Source: Chloroflexi bacterium 54-19 (GTDB lineage Bacteria; Chloroflexota; Chloroflexia; Chloroheliales; Chloroheliaceae). Taken from it: 64,000 nucleotides of DNA. The stretch spans positions 1 through 64,000 of the forward strand of contig MKTJ01000056.1 of assembly GCA_001898225.1 (NCBI GenBank). Reading direction: 5' to 3'. This document shows positions 1 to 8,160 of this stretch, piece after piece. The notes under the pieces are model-generated. The model saw nothing but the letters and a program-made list of their open reading frames with translations, made no database searches and had not been told where the DNA came from. The translations under genes were made by a program, and so were the position numbers. The first letter of the stretch is position 1, and every line of letters starts with the position of its first letter.

Positions 1-121
1 TAGCTTTCACCAACTACTAGCAATCAAGGTAATAAATCAATCAATGATTGATTAAGGTTCTGGGAAATCCAGGCAAAATAACTCCAAAAACGGATTTCCT
101 TAGAACAATGAGTAGGGTTCA

Positions 122-1882
122 ATGATTAAACCGCTTTCCATAAGTCGTTTGGCCAATCTAGGGGCAAACACCATTTACAATGCCTTTCTGGAATACAGGT
201 TTCAGTTCAATTCGATTACCTCACGGGCTAAAAATCGTTTTGCAAACAGGGATTGGCAAAGTGGTCAGTCTGACGCGGTGGAGCGGTTGGAACTTTACAA
301 GAAAGTCATTGACCAGCTTGTAACCTCAACCCAACCACTTCTGGAGGAACGCCTCCACGAAAAGCTGGTCTGGGCCAGTATAAAAGCGGTCTATTCCGGT
401 CTTATTTCCCAGTGTGAAGATTGGGAAATCGCCGAGACCTTTTTTAATTCACTGACGCGAAGGATTTTTGTCACGGTTGGTCTGGACCCCCAAATTGAAT
501 TTGTCGATACCGATTTCGATACTCCTCCGACTCACCCAAAATTTAACCTGTATAAAGTTCTATCCTGTGAAGGGTCTCTGCCCGATTTGGTCCTCAGTAT
601 CTTGAGTGAATACGACTTTGGCTGTGAATTCGAGAACCTCCGGCGAGATGTTGGGGCAATTTATTCTGAAATCGCCCGGTATATGACCCAATTACAATCT
701 TCAAAATTGGAGGATATTTCTGACAAAATCGAAAGAGCAGAGATGCTTAAGTCGGTTTTTTACCGGGGCAAAAGCGCCTATTTGATTGGCCGCTTGTTTA
801 CTTCTTCCGAGAAGTTGATTCCTTTCGCCATTGCCCTTCTTAACCCTGTTAAAGGAATGGTCGTAGATGCCGTCTTACTTGAAGAAGACGAAATAAACAT
901 TTTATTCAGTTTTACCCGCTCATATTTCCAGGTCCAGGTCATCCGCCCCTATGATATGGTCACTTTCCTGAAATCTATCATGCCCCAAAAGCGGACCGCC
1001 GAGCTTTATAACTCGATAGGCTTTAACAAACATGGTAAGACCGAATTGTATCGCAATCTGCTTGAACACCTCGCAAACTCCTGCGACAACTTTGAAATTG
1101 CCAGGGGAATTCCGGGTATGGTTATGACTGTTTTTACCCTCCCTTCGTATGACATTGTTTTTAAGATTATCAAGGACCAATTCGATTATCCGAAGACCAA
1201 TACCCACAAAGAGGTGATGGAAAAGTACGACCTGGTTTTCAAGCATGACCGGGCCGGGCGCTTGATTGACGCCCATGAATTTGAACACCTGAAATTTGAG
1301 CGAGCACGGTTTTCAGCCGGGCTTTTAGCAGAACTCCAGCGTATTGCCTCCCAAAATGTCAGAACCCAGGGTAATTTTGTCATCATAAAACATGCCTATA
1401 TCGAACGCCGGGTCACACCCCTTAACCTTTTTATCCGGGAAGCAAGCGAAAGTGATGTCCTTGCAGCCGTCCTCGATTGCGGTAATGCCGTCAAGGATTT
1501 GGCCGCTACTAATATCTTCACCGGAGATATGCTACTCAAGAACTTCGGGGTTACCAGGCATGGCCGGGTAGTATTTTATGATTATGACGAGTTATCGCAT
1601 GTCACCGATTGCAATTTCAGAGAGTTTCCTGAACCCGAAACAATAGATCAAGAACTTGCCGCCGAACCCTGGTTCAGGGTTGATGAAAATGACATCTTTC
1701 CGGCTGAATTTAAATCCTTTCTCGGTCTGAACGGCAAGTATCGGGATTACTTTGTCAAAAACCACGCTGACCTGTTTAAAGTTGAATATTGGTGGCAATT
1801 ACAAAATCGCCTTAGAAAGAGCGAAATTTTAGACATTTTTCCCTACAAAGAGAGCAAACGCTTATCGAAAGAACCTCAGTAA
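122..1882 (+). CDS. aceK: Isocitrate dehydrogenase kinase/phosphatase (AceK family)
   Basis: The 586-residue product has the length of the AceK family (E. coli AceK is 578 residues). AceK is a cytosolic bifunctional enzyme that phosphorylates and dephosphorylates isocitrate dehydrogenase and so divides isocitrate between the TCA cycle and the glyoxylate bypass. Visible family signatures are FFNSLTRRIFVTVGLD (about residues 107-122), VMTVFTLPSYDIVFKIIKDQ, and the kinase-like active-site region with D469 in GDMLLKNFGV and D487/D489 in VVFYDYDEL. The gene appears intact. No isocitrate lyase, malate synthase or isocitrate dehydrogenase gene is nearby in the window, so its partner must be encoded elsewhere. 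AceK is best known from Proteobacteria, which makes it an unexpected neighbour for the Chloroflexi-like genes here. The 278 bp after it hold only short overlapping frames that I cannot assign. Confidence 0.93.
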   Translation: MIKPLSISRLANLGANTIYNAFLEYRFQFNSITSRAKNRFANRDWQSGQSDAVERLELYKKVIDQLVTSTQPLLEERLHEKLVWASIKAVYSGLISQCEDWEIAETFFNSLTRRIFVTVGLDPQIEFVDTDFDTPPTHPKFNLYKVLSCEGSLPDLVLSILSEYDFGCEFENLRRDVGAIYSEIARYMTQLQSSKLEDISDKIERAEMLKSVFYRGKSAYLIGRLFTSSEKLIPFAIALLNPVKGMVVDAVLLEEDEINILFSFTRSYFQVQVIRPYDMVTFLKSIMPQKRTAELYNSIGFNKHGKTELYRNLLEHLANSCDNFEIARGIPGMVMTVFTLPSYDIVFKIIKDQFDYPKTNTHKEVMEKYDLVFKHDRAGRLIDAHEFEHLKFERARFSAGLLAELQRIASQNVRTQGNFVIIKHAYIERRVTPLNLFIREASESDVLAAVLDCGNAVKDLAATNIFTGDMLLKNFGVTRHGRVVFYDYDELSHVTDCNFREFPEPETIDQELAAEPWFRVDENDIFPAEFKSFLGLNGKYRDYFVKNHADLFKVEYWWQLQNRLRKSEILDIFPYKESKRLSKEPQ

Positions 1883-2160
1883 GCGAAAATGGTAGTAGAA
1901 TGATTACTATTTTCTATCAAAAGGGACAAGGAATCTTTTTATCCAGGCCGGGTCCAGTATGGTGGATGGTTTTCCGGTTTTGGAGTTTGCTGCGGAAAAT
2001 TATTTGTTCTGGCAAATTTCCTACTTTACTCAAGACAATCACTGGGAAATTCTTAAGGAAGATGGCGTTACCTATATCTTTGGCGGTCAACCTGAAGCGG
2101 TGCAGTGGGGGGTTAAATGGCACCTTTTCTTAATCCCTGGCATGTTTCCTCCACTGTTGA

Positions 2161-2991
2161 TTACCACTTAACCTCCACCCGGCGGCCCTGCTCGGCGCTT
2201 TCAACGGCTGCCAGGACCATCGCAAGACTTTTTAAATTGTCAATACAGACCGTTTCAGGGGTCTGACCGGTTCGGATACACTCGACCATTTCCGCAATTA
2301 TACTGGCGTGGCCGGAATCCCTTCCGGCACTAGGCACTTCGGGTACCTGAACCTCGTTTAATTCCGACCGGAAACCTCCTGGCTGGGCTACCACCTTGGC
2401 GGAAAAACCCTGGCCGCCATCCCATTTCAGGCTTCCATTTGGCCCGACTATTCGCCAGTCGCTTTCCCAGTTTGTGTTTAGACCTTCGGTGCACCAGCTA
2501 CCCCGGTAGGTGTAAACCAGCCCGTTACTCATCTCAAATATCGCCACTGCCGAAGCGCCCTGCTCGAACCACGAACCTGCCGGGTTCCACTCTTTGCAAT
2601 AAACCGATACAGGGTCGGCCCCACTGATAAACCGAGCCGTATCGAAGGTATGGATTGCCATATCAACCAGCAAAACATGAGGCATCGTCAGGCGAAAACC
2701 CTCAAAATGAGCGCCCAGGTAAAAATCGCTATTCTGCGTGGTAAACGGGCCAAGCGTACCGGTTTTGATAAACTCTTTTAACCGCCTTACGTTTGGGTCG
2801 TAGCGGCGGTTCTGGATTACCGCGTAAATTTCCCCCGCTTTCTGGGCTGCCGCGACCATTTTCCGGGCATTTGCCAGGGAATCAGCCATTGGTTTCTCAC
2901 TTAGGACGTGACAACCGTGGGCCAGGCAGTCAGGGTCACTTCCGTATGGGCCTGGAGCACCCGTCGTGGTTACTTCCTTCATCCGAGTCAA
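2161..2991 (-). pseudogene. Gfo/Idh/MocA-family oxidoreductase lacking its N-terminal Rossmann fold
   Basis: The frame reads as the C-terminal two thirds of a Gfo/Idh/MocA NAD(P)-dependent sugar oxidoreductase. It contains the EKP motif (HVLSEKPMADS, near residue 34) that normally follows the dinucleotide-binding fold, the QNRRYDP segment, and HTFDTARFISG with the usual catalytic-region spacing. The N-terminal GxGxxG Rossmann half, about 90 residues, is missing. The first roughly 20 codons (TRMKEVTTTGAPGPYG) do not resemble the family and lie in an inverted repeat at 2963-3022, so the gene was probably cut there. Without the cofactor-binding half it is unlikely to be functional. It converges with aceK and is followed upstream by a formamidase on the same strand. 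Confidence 0.85.
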
Positions 2992-3022
2992 AATGAGTTC
3001 AGATGAAGGAAGTAGCCACGAC
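2963..3022. repeat. Inverted repeat at the truncated end of the oxidoreductase gene
   Basis: Arms 2963-2983 and 3002-3022 are complementary over 21 bp with a single mismatch (GATGAAGGAAGTA, then R, then CCACGAC on one arm), separated by 18 bp. The right arm, extended to 3028, is repeated at 4353-4379. The element sits exactly where homology to the Gfo/Idh/MocA family begins. It could be a REP/MITE-like element or the fused ends of an excised mobile element. Confidence 0.75.
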
Positions 3023-3219
3023 GACCCAGGATAATTGTTAACGTATCTGGAACTACACCGCCAAAAAAGTAGCCCAAACTGCTTGTACCCAGTGTTCCTC
3101 AGCCTTGAAAATCGTCTTGATCCTGACCGCCATACTTAGCTGGTTAACCTAAGGTCCCGCTTTTAATTTAGCCCAGCCTCAATCTCCTTTTTTCTTTTAA
3201 CCCTCAAGCCCGTTTCACT

Positions 3220-4167
3220 CTAGCCGGGGAAAATATCCTGCGGCAAAAAGGCCGACACAATCCAGTTAGGCGCGTCCACTACTTCGCTTATCTTCAGGTC
3301 AACCGCTACGCTGCAAAGCACATAAGCGTCTTCCGGGGAAAGCTGGTAGGTGCGGCCCAGGTAATCAATCATGTAGCGGATGCAATTTTTGGTAGATTCC
3401 ATTAGATCAGGGCCGTGAGCGGTGGTAACGTAATAGCCCCTTCGGTTGGTTTTATCCATCCGGCTGCCGTAAGTGAAGAACTGCAACTCCTGGAGCGGCT
3501 GATTTTTATGCAAAGTCACCTTGAAGGTGACCGTCATTGGGCATTCGATGGCCGTTCCGCATACTTCCCCATCTCCTTGAGCGGCATGCCCATCACCAAG
3601 CGAAATTAAAGCTCCGGGGTAAAGAACCGGGAGTTTGATCCGGCTACCTTTGGTAAGCTGCTTAATATCAACATTCCCCCCGTTCTGGCGGGGTGGGATG
3701 GTGTTTAAAACTCCGGATTCCTTTGGGGCTACTCCCATAACCCCCATAAAAGGGTCAAGCGGAATAGTTATGCCAGTAGAGCCAAAAGTAGCTGTGTCAC
3801 CCTTGGTCAAATTCCATGTCACAAGGTGAGGCGTGGTAAAATCCTCTGCTAGCAAGCTGAAACCAGGAATAATAGCCGTCCAGCCCCAACCCTTGGGCTT
3901 CAAATCAAGAACTTCCAGCTCAACCACGTCTCCTGGCTCAGCGTCTTCAACCGCCACAGGGCCAGTAAGAGGGTGAATGCGGCTGAAGTCAAGGTTCCTA
4001 AGTACCGCTAAATCCGCTTCCAGAGCGAGTTGCCCGTCAGAAGCCTCTCTGGTTTCCATCTCTACAATTTCGCCGGAGCGGACGGTAAGTAACGGACCAA
4101 GGCTATTGTCCCATTTGGCATAAACTTGCTCATCTCCCAGATGGTAAGTTTTAATCTCAGTAGTCAT
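3220..4167 (-). CDS. Acetamidase/formamidase family protein
   Basis: The 315-residue protein matches the FmdA/AmdA family, cytosolic amidases that hydrolyse formamide or short aliphatic amides to ammonia and the carboxylate. Family signatures are PPRQNGGNVD (about residue 160), GDGHAAQGDGEVCGTAIE (about residue 192) with the conserved His and Glu of the metal/active-site region, and a C-terminal segment with SPEDAYVLCSVAVDLKISEVV. Length is typical of the family. The start is an ATG preceded by GGAG-type purines (GGGAAGGAGT) a few bases upstream. The substrate cannot be told from sequence. It lies between the truncated oxidoreductase and a long non-coding stretch, with no urea or amide transporter beside it. 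Confidence 0.9.
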   Translation of the reverse strand: MTTEIKTYHLGDEQVYAKWDNSLGPLLTVRSGEIVEMETREASDGQLALEADLAVLRNLDFSRIHPLTGPVAVEDAEPGDVVELEVLDLKPKGWGWTAIIPGFSLLAEDFTTPHLVTWNLTKGDTATFGSTGITIPLDPFMGVMGVAPKESGVLNTIPPRQNGGNVDIKQLTKGSRIKLPVLYPGALISLGDGHAAQGDGEVCGTAIECPMTVTFKVTLHKNQPLQELQFFTYGSRMDKTNRRGYYVTTAHGPDLMESTKNCIRYMIDYLGRTYQLSPEDAYVLCSVAVDLKISEVVDAPNWIVSAFLPQDIFPG

Positions 4168-5347
4168 AGTAACTCCTTCCCATTTCCCTTTTTCTCTCGG
4201 CTTCCTTTGGTATGTGTCAATTCAAAGTGTGTGAATAGTATCAGCCCCGCTCATATTATAGATAGAGCGACAGCGACCGCAACCTTTCGACCAATTGAAA
4301 AGGTCTTAATAACCATTAGGCCTGTTCTGGGTACCTGGGCTGTCCGAGCTCGGATGACGGAAGTAGCCAGGACGACCCATCAGGCGCTCACAATTTGCAT
4401 TCGCATTTGGAGCTTTAATGGGAGTATTTTTACACTTCGATGCCAACTCCTTCGGCTACTTGCTTAAATTTAGATCCAAATTTTGCATCATTTTCTCGAA
4501 TCAAATACTTTGGTCGCTGCTCAAATGGGTTCGCCTCTCGGAGTTGTTGGGCGGTCCATTCATCAGTAGGATGAGATGTAATACCAACATGTTTAGTTCA
4601 AACCAATATCGTTAGCATTCTAGAAAAAATTTACCCTTAATGCATTTATATTAATTGTAACCCTGGTGGTTCATTAAAACCTGGTTTGGGTGATACCACA
4701 CCTGAAAAAGTGTCATGAAGCGGTCAAAACTGATGGGCTAGAATTACAAAAGTGAGTAAATGAAACATTCTTGCTCCGATTCTGGTGGGTTTCCAACCTT
4801 TGGTTAGACCTAAAAACTGTAATTCCTTCTCGATTATCCGTACCTTGACAATACACAAACTTAATGTACTACAGATGGAAAAGGTTTTGTTAAAGGAGGG
4901 TTCAAATTCTAAATCTACCAAATAATGGGCTTATACTGAGGCTATCGTTTGACTTTTAAGCCATAACAGAACCAACTCTAGCATTCACGATAACAGGCTG
5001 ACAAAATCCAGGAGTGTGATAAAGTTAACACTAAAATCCGATTTTAAACTCTTGACGCACCTCATTTTTTAATGTAACCTTTATTCATCGGCTAAGTAAC
5101 AACTTAGCAAACGCAAACAATTCTTACTTAAAAAATTACGGAAGTAAAAGGGAACTTACGTACCCGATGGTACATGAGTTAACTGAAAAGTTATCCAGGC
5201 ATTAAGTCCATAACTCACTGGGTTTCTTAGTTATTCTATTTACCTGGTGATGGATAACCAAAACCATTTTAATTACACAAAGCATTATCGGTTATAGCTT
5301 TTGAAGCAATTCGAATATATAACTGATAATAATAGGAGAATTGAACG
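4168..5347. other. Non-coding stretch upstream of the WXG100 genes
   Basis: This stretch of about 1.2 kb contains only short frames without recognisable similarity or good ribosome-binding sites. It is AT-rich in its second half. It holds one copy of the dispersed repeat (4353-4379). A weak promoter-like pair, TTGACG at 5052-5057 and TAACCT at 5075-5080 with a 17-bp spacer, could drive the WXG100 genes, but that is tentative. Confidence 0.5.
4353..4379 (+). repeat. Third copy of the 27-bp dispersed repeat
   Basis: GATGACGGAAGTAGCCAGG and the following bases match 3002-3028 in 25 of 27 positions. No inverted partner is seen next to this copy. Confidence 0.6.
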
Positions 5348-5662
5348 ATGGCTGACAAAGTACAAGCGCAATACGAGCAGTTAGACCAAATCGTTAGTCA
5401 ATTAAATCAACAGGCTCAGGCCGTTGAAGATGTGAATAACAAATTAAAAGGCCCCTATGAGGAGCTTGTTCCTGACGGGTGGAAAGGTAAGGGTGCTGAT
5501 CAATTCAAACAAGAAATGGATCAGAGGATCTTTCCTATGCTAGGCAAGATGAAAGACGCTCTGACTCAGGCTTCGAGTACTACCAAGCAGATGGCGGAGA
5601 CTTTCAAGCAGGCGGAGGAGGAAGGCAACAACCTCATTATTAGCATCCAGATACAGTTTTAG
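5348..5662 (+). CDS. WXG100-family protein (ESX-like secretion substrate), copy 1
   Basis: This 104-residue all-helical protein has the size and the central turn of WXG100 proteins, with WKGKGAD at about residues 45-51. Members form four-helix hairpin dimers and are exported by type VII (ESX) machineries, often acting also as structural partners of larger substrates. A clear AGGAG lies 10 bases before the ATG. It starts a row of four such small genes (5348-6889) and is followed after 27 bp by a partner lacking the WxG turn, which resembles the EsxA/EsxB pairing. No YxxxD/E export motif is evident at the C-terminus, which ends in ISIQIQF. Confidence 0.88.
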   Translation: MADKVQAQYEQLDQIVSQLNQQAQAVEDVNNKLKGPYEELVPDGWKGKGADQFKQEMDQRIFPMLGKMKDALTQASSTTKQMAETFKQAEEEGNNLIISIQIQF

Positions 5663-5689
5663 GTTAAATAGCAAGCAAAGGAGAAAACA

Positions 5690-5998
5690 ATGGCTAACGA
5701 CGAGATAAAACTAGATTACGCAAAAGCTGACAAAATGGCCTCTGCCTTTAAGGCCGGCAAGGAGGAGCTTGAAGGTGTTAAGCAGGCGATGACAAAGATA
5801 GCTTCCGATCTTGAGGGTGGTGCCATGCTCGGTACGGGTGGTGAGGCTTACGTTCATGCTATCCGAGAAGTATTTCTCAAGAACCTGGATAAGTTCATCC
5901 AAAAAATGGAAGAAGAAGCAGGCGATGTGAATAATGCGATTAAAGATATGCAGGCGGCCGATAGTAGTGCCGCTTCGGCAAACAAAAGTGTTGGTTAG
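5690..5998 (+). CDS. WXG100-like partner protein, copy 2
   Basis: This 102-residue helical protein lies 27 bp after the first WXG100 gene and has its own AAGGAG site. It has the same two-helix layout, but the turn carries GGAMLGTGGEAY (about residues 43-54) and no tryptophan, as in the divergent half of an Esx heterodimer. The tail after about residue 88 is Ala/Ser-rich and probably flexible. Assignment rests on size, helical pattern, the Gly-rich turn and context, not on a strict WXG motif. The 198 bp after it hold a short inverted repeat (GGCATTAA at 6109-6116 with TTAATGCC at 6159-6166) and no gene. Confidence 0.72.
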   Translation: MANDEIKLDYAKADKMASAFKAGKEELEGVKQAMTKIASDLEGGAMLGTGGEAYVHAIREVFLKNLDKFIQKMEEEAGDVNNAIKDMQAADSSAASANKSVG

Positions 5999-6196
5999 GA
6001 TTGCATTAAGCTACTCTCGGTTGATCTACTGTTAGTTATTTATGCGGGTCAAAATAGAGTAGCCCATCTTATCTTTCAGTGAGCTAAGCATTACAGATTA
6101 ACGGATCCGGCATTAACGGGCTTAGTAAAAGTTTATTTTCACAAACAAAGTTTAACCCTTAATGCCTGAATCTAAATATAAACCATGGAGGTAATT

Positions 6197-6523
6197 ATGA
6201 GTTTTCTCAGCATGATTTTTGGTCAGGTTGAAAGTTCTATTGCAGGAATCAGGCAAGTAGTTCAGACCGTAGAGCAAGCGGCGTTAGCACCCATAGCAGC
6301 GATGGCTCAGCAAGTCGTAGGCGGTGCATGGAAGGGTGATGGTGCCGATGCTTTTGTAAATCAGCTTATGTCCATTGCAACGCCTAAACTTCAAAAGATG
6401 AACCAGGCGGCCACGTTGTATCATACTAATATCGGAAAATCGCGCGACACAATACAGCAGGCTGATCAGAAAGTAGCCGGTCTAGCCAAGAACCTCGAGG
6501 AACCCTTTAATTTCTTCAAGTAG
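6197..6523 (+). CDS. WXG100-family protein, copy 3
   Basis: The product (about 108 residues) contains AWKGDGADAF at the helix-helix turn, the defining WXG100 feature, followed by a second long amphipathic helix. I place the start at the ATG at 6197 because GGAGG at 6188-6193 sits just before it. An upstream in-frame ATG at 6185 would put the ribosome-binding site inside the gene. It begins the second pair of small Esx-like genes. The N-terminus SFLSMIFGQVESSIAGIRQ is more hydrophobic than in copy 1. Confidence 0.85.
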   Translation: MSFLSMIFGQVESSIAGIRQVVQTVEQAALAPIAAMAQQVVGGAWKGDGADAFVNQLMSIATPKLQKMNQAATLYHTNIGKSRDTIQQADQKVAGLAKNLEEPFNFFK

Positions 6524-6586
6524 GTTTACACTGTAGCAGTATTGTAATTCTATTCATTTAAGTAAAAATTAACATGGAGGTATGTA

Positions 6587-6889
6587 ATGGCAGACGTAGT
6601 TGATATGAAGGTGCCGGAAGTTCAGGCAATGGCTAAATCTCTTGATACTATTAGCACGGTACTGAGTACTTGCTCTAAAACGCTTCAGGTTATCAGCATG
6701 GCGTTAAAATCGAACATTTTTACCGGTCTGGTCGGAGCGGCCGCTATAGTTTGGATTGACACTTACAGGCCACGAATTGATGATATGGCTGACAAGACCG
6801 AAAAGTTAAGCCAGGCAGTAACTAAATCGGTTGAAGCCTTTCAAAATGGTGACATGGAAGCATCCAATTTATTCATGACCGGTCTGTAA
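6587..6889 (+). CDS. WXG100-like partner protein, copy 4
   Basis: This 100-residue helical protein has a good GGAGG site and follows copy 3 by 63 bp. It lacks a WxG turn. Instead it has a hydrophobic, Gly/Ala-rich centre (FTGLVGAAAIVWIDTYRP, about residues 45-62) flanked by two amphipathic helices. By position it is the second member of the second pair. The hydrophobic turn could make it membrane-active or simply be a divergent helix junction. Family membership is inferred from size, helices and context. Confidence 0.65.
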   Translation: MADVVDMKVPEVQAMAKSLDTISTVLSTCSKTLQVISMALKSNIFTGLVGAAAIVWIDTYRPRIDDMADKTEKLSQAVTKSVEAFQNGDMEASNLFMTGL

Positions 6890-6934
6890 GCATAGCCGGC
6901 CACTGGCTCCTATCTATGAGGCAGGGTTTTTAAG

Positions 6935-8035
6935 CTAAACCCTGGATAAAACGACGTTTAGCAGGATTGTAATAACAATTGCAGTTATGAGCAGGATAGC
7001 CAGAAGCATAAACGCGGTCCGTGGGCTTAACCCCCGATTGCGTTTTGTTTCTGGCGTGTCTTCAAAAGCCGTACTCAGTAACTCTTTAAGTGCATCCGCA
7101 ACGTTGTTTGGTCTCTCTGAAGGGTTTGGCATGGTAAACCTGATTGCCAGAATGGCAGCAGGCCTCACATCCTCAATCCGGTTCATAGGTACGCGGCGGT
7201 TCGCTCTTACAGCTTCATAAACCTCAGAATCATTAGATAACCGGAAAGGAAAGGCCGGTTGTCCGATCAATAATTCGTAAAGAATAAGTCCCACGCCGTA
7301 TACATCAGTACGGTAATCGGCGTAAGGTCTTTTCCCAAGCAACTCTGGGGCAGTATAGGCGGGAAGAACAGCATCTTTATACCAGAAATTTATAATGTTG
7401 TCGGGAGTACTTACAATACCCAGGTCAATAAGCAAGATGGTAGGTACAGCCGGGTCTCCCTCAAAACGGACCAGAATCGATTCCGGGCAGAGACCGCAGT
7501 GCAAAATCCCTATGCTATGCATGAGGGCAACTGTACGAGCCAGATTTATCTCGAGCCATCCAATGTGGTAAACCCATAACTGGGGGTTTTTAATTAAGCT
7601 ATCCCTTAGTGGTTCGCCTTCAAAGTATTCAAACAGGAAGAAGTAGAGTAAGTTTCCTTTAAACATGGCCTTGCCATAGCCTTCGGTGCCTGATTTGTTG
7701 CTATAAGGAGGGATCAGCCTGGGTAAACCGCTGTTATATTTGTTATATTGTTTTTTACCCGCAATTTCCTGTAGAAAACTGACCTCCCGCTTGATACGAT
7801 TGGTATGCTCTGGCCCTGGATGGGCAACTTTCAGCATGATTTTCTTTTTATTAACTTGCGCCTCGTAAAGTGTTGCGGAACGCAGGACAGTAACCAGGCG
7901 AATAATCTCAATATCGCCGAGCAACTCACCGTATTCAAGAATATGTGGAGACATCTCCGCAGGGCACGAGGCTTCATGACAAAAGAGGTTACTGTCTGTT
8001 GAAGAACGCTCACATTGCAGGCAAATTTGTTTCAA
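6935..8035 (-). CDS. Membrane-anchored pseudokinase with N-terminal zinc-knuckle (EssB/YukC-like role suspected)
   Basis: The 366-residue protein has three parts. The first is an N-terminal Cys cluster (C5, C8, C19, C24), probably a small zinc site. The second is a Ser/Thr-kinase-like domain (about 40-320). The third is one C-terminal transmembrane helix (about 340-364) with almost nothing beyond it. The kinase fold is recognisable: K69 in the VAIK position, DLG at 204-206 in place of DFG, and APE at 229-231 (TAPELLG). Catalysis looks impossible or strongly impaired: the glycine-rich loop is absent and the HRDLKPEN motif reads HCGLCPES (179-186), so catalytic Asp, Lys and Asn are replaced. 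EssB/YukC, the core membrane component of Firmicutes type VIIb systems, is also a pseudokinase with a transmembrane helix, though it has a further outer domain. The gene is divergent from the giant ATPase gene and converges with the Esx-like genes. Confidence 0.8.
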   Translation of the reverse strand: MKQICLQCERSSTDSNLFCHEASCPAEMSPHILEYGELLGDIEIIRLVTVLRSATLYEAQVNKKKIMLKVAHPGPEHTNRIKREVSFLQEIAGKKQYNKYNSGLPRLIPPYSNKSGTEGYGKAMFKGNLLYFFLFEYFEGEPLRDSLIKNPQLWVYHIGWLEINLARTVALMHSIGILHCGLCPESILVRFEGDPAVPTILLIDLGIVSTPDNIINFWYKDAVLPAYTAPELLGKRPYADYRTDVYGVGLILYELLIGQPAFPFRLSNDSEVYEAVRANRRVPMNRIEDVRPAAILAIRFTMPNPSERPNNVADALKELLSTAFEDTPETKRNRGLSPRTAFMLLAILLITAIVITILLNVVLSRV

Positions 8036-8052
8036 AGCTAATTCCTTTTGTA

Positions 8053-8086
8053 TTATGTTTGACTAATTGTGTTATGTTAGACTAAT
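8053..8086. promoter_or_regulatory. Tandem 15-bp repeat in the divergent pseudokinase/ATPase promoter region
   Basis: TTATGTTTGACTAAT at 8053-8067 is repeated as TTATGTTAGACTAAT at 8072-8086, one mismatch with a 19-bp period. The two lie in the 125-bp space between the divergent starts at 8035 and 8161. Two same-facing sites about two helical turns apart suggest an operator for a regulator controlling both genes. Confidence 0.5.
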
Positions 8087-8160
8087 CACACTCTATTAAG
8101 TTATAACGAGTCTGTCAAGGTCTAATCTGCTTTATTAACTAGAAAATACTTTAGATAAAC

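Noticed and set aside
1900-2171. Two short overlapping frames after aceK as genes
   Set aside because: No ribosome-binding site or family match; they overlap each other and the oxidoreductase end.
6935-8035. Active Ser/Thr kinase phosphorylating the FHA proteins
   Set aside because: The catalytic Asp, Lys and Asn of the HRD loop are replaced and the glycine loop is absent.
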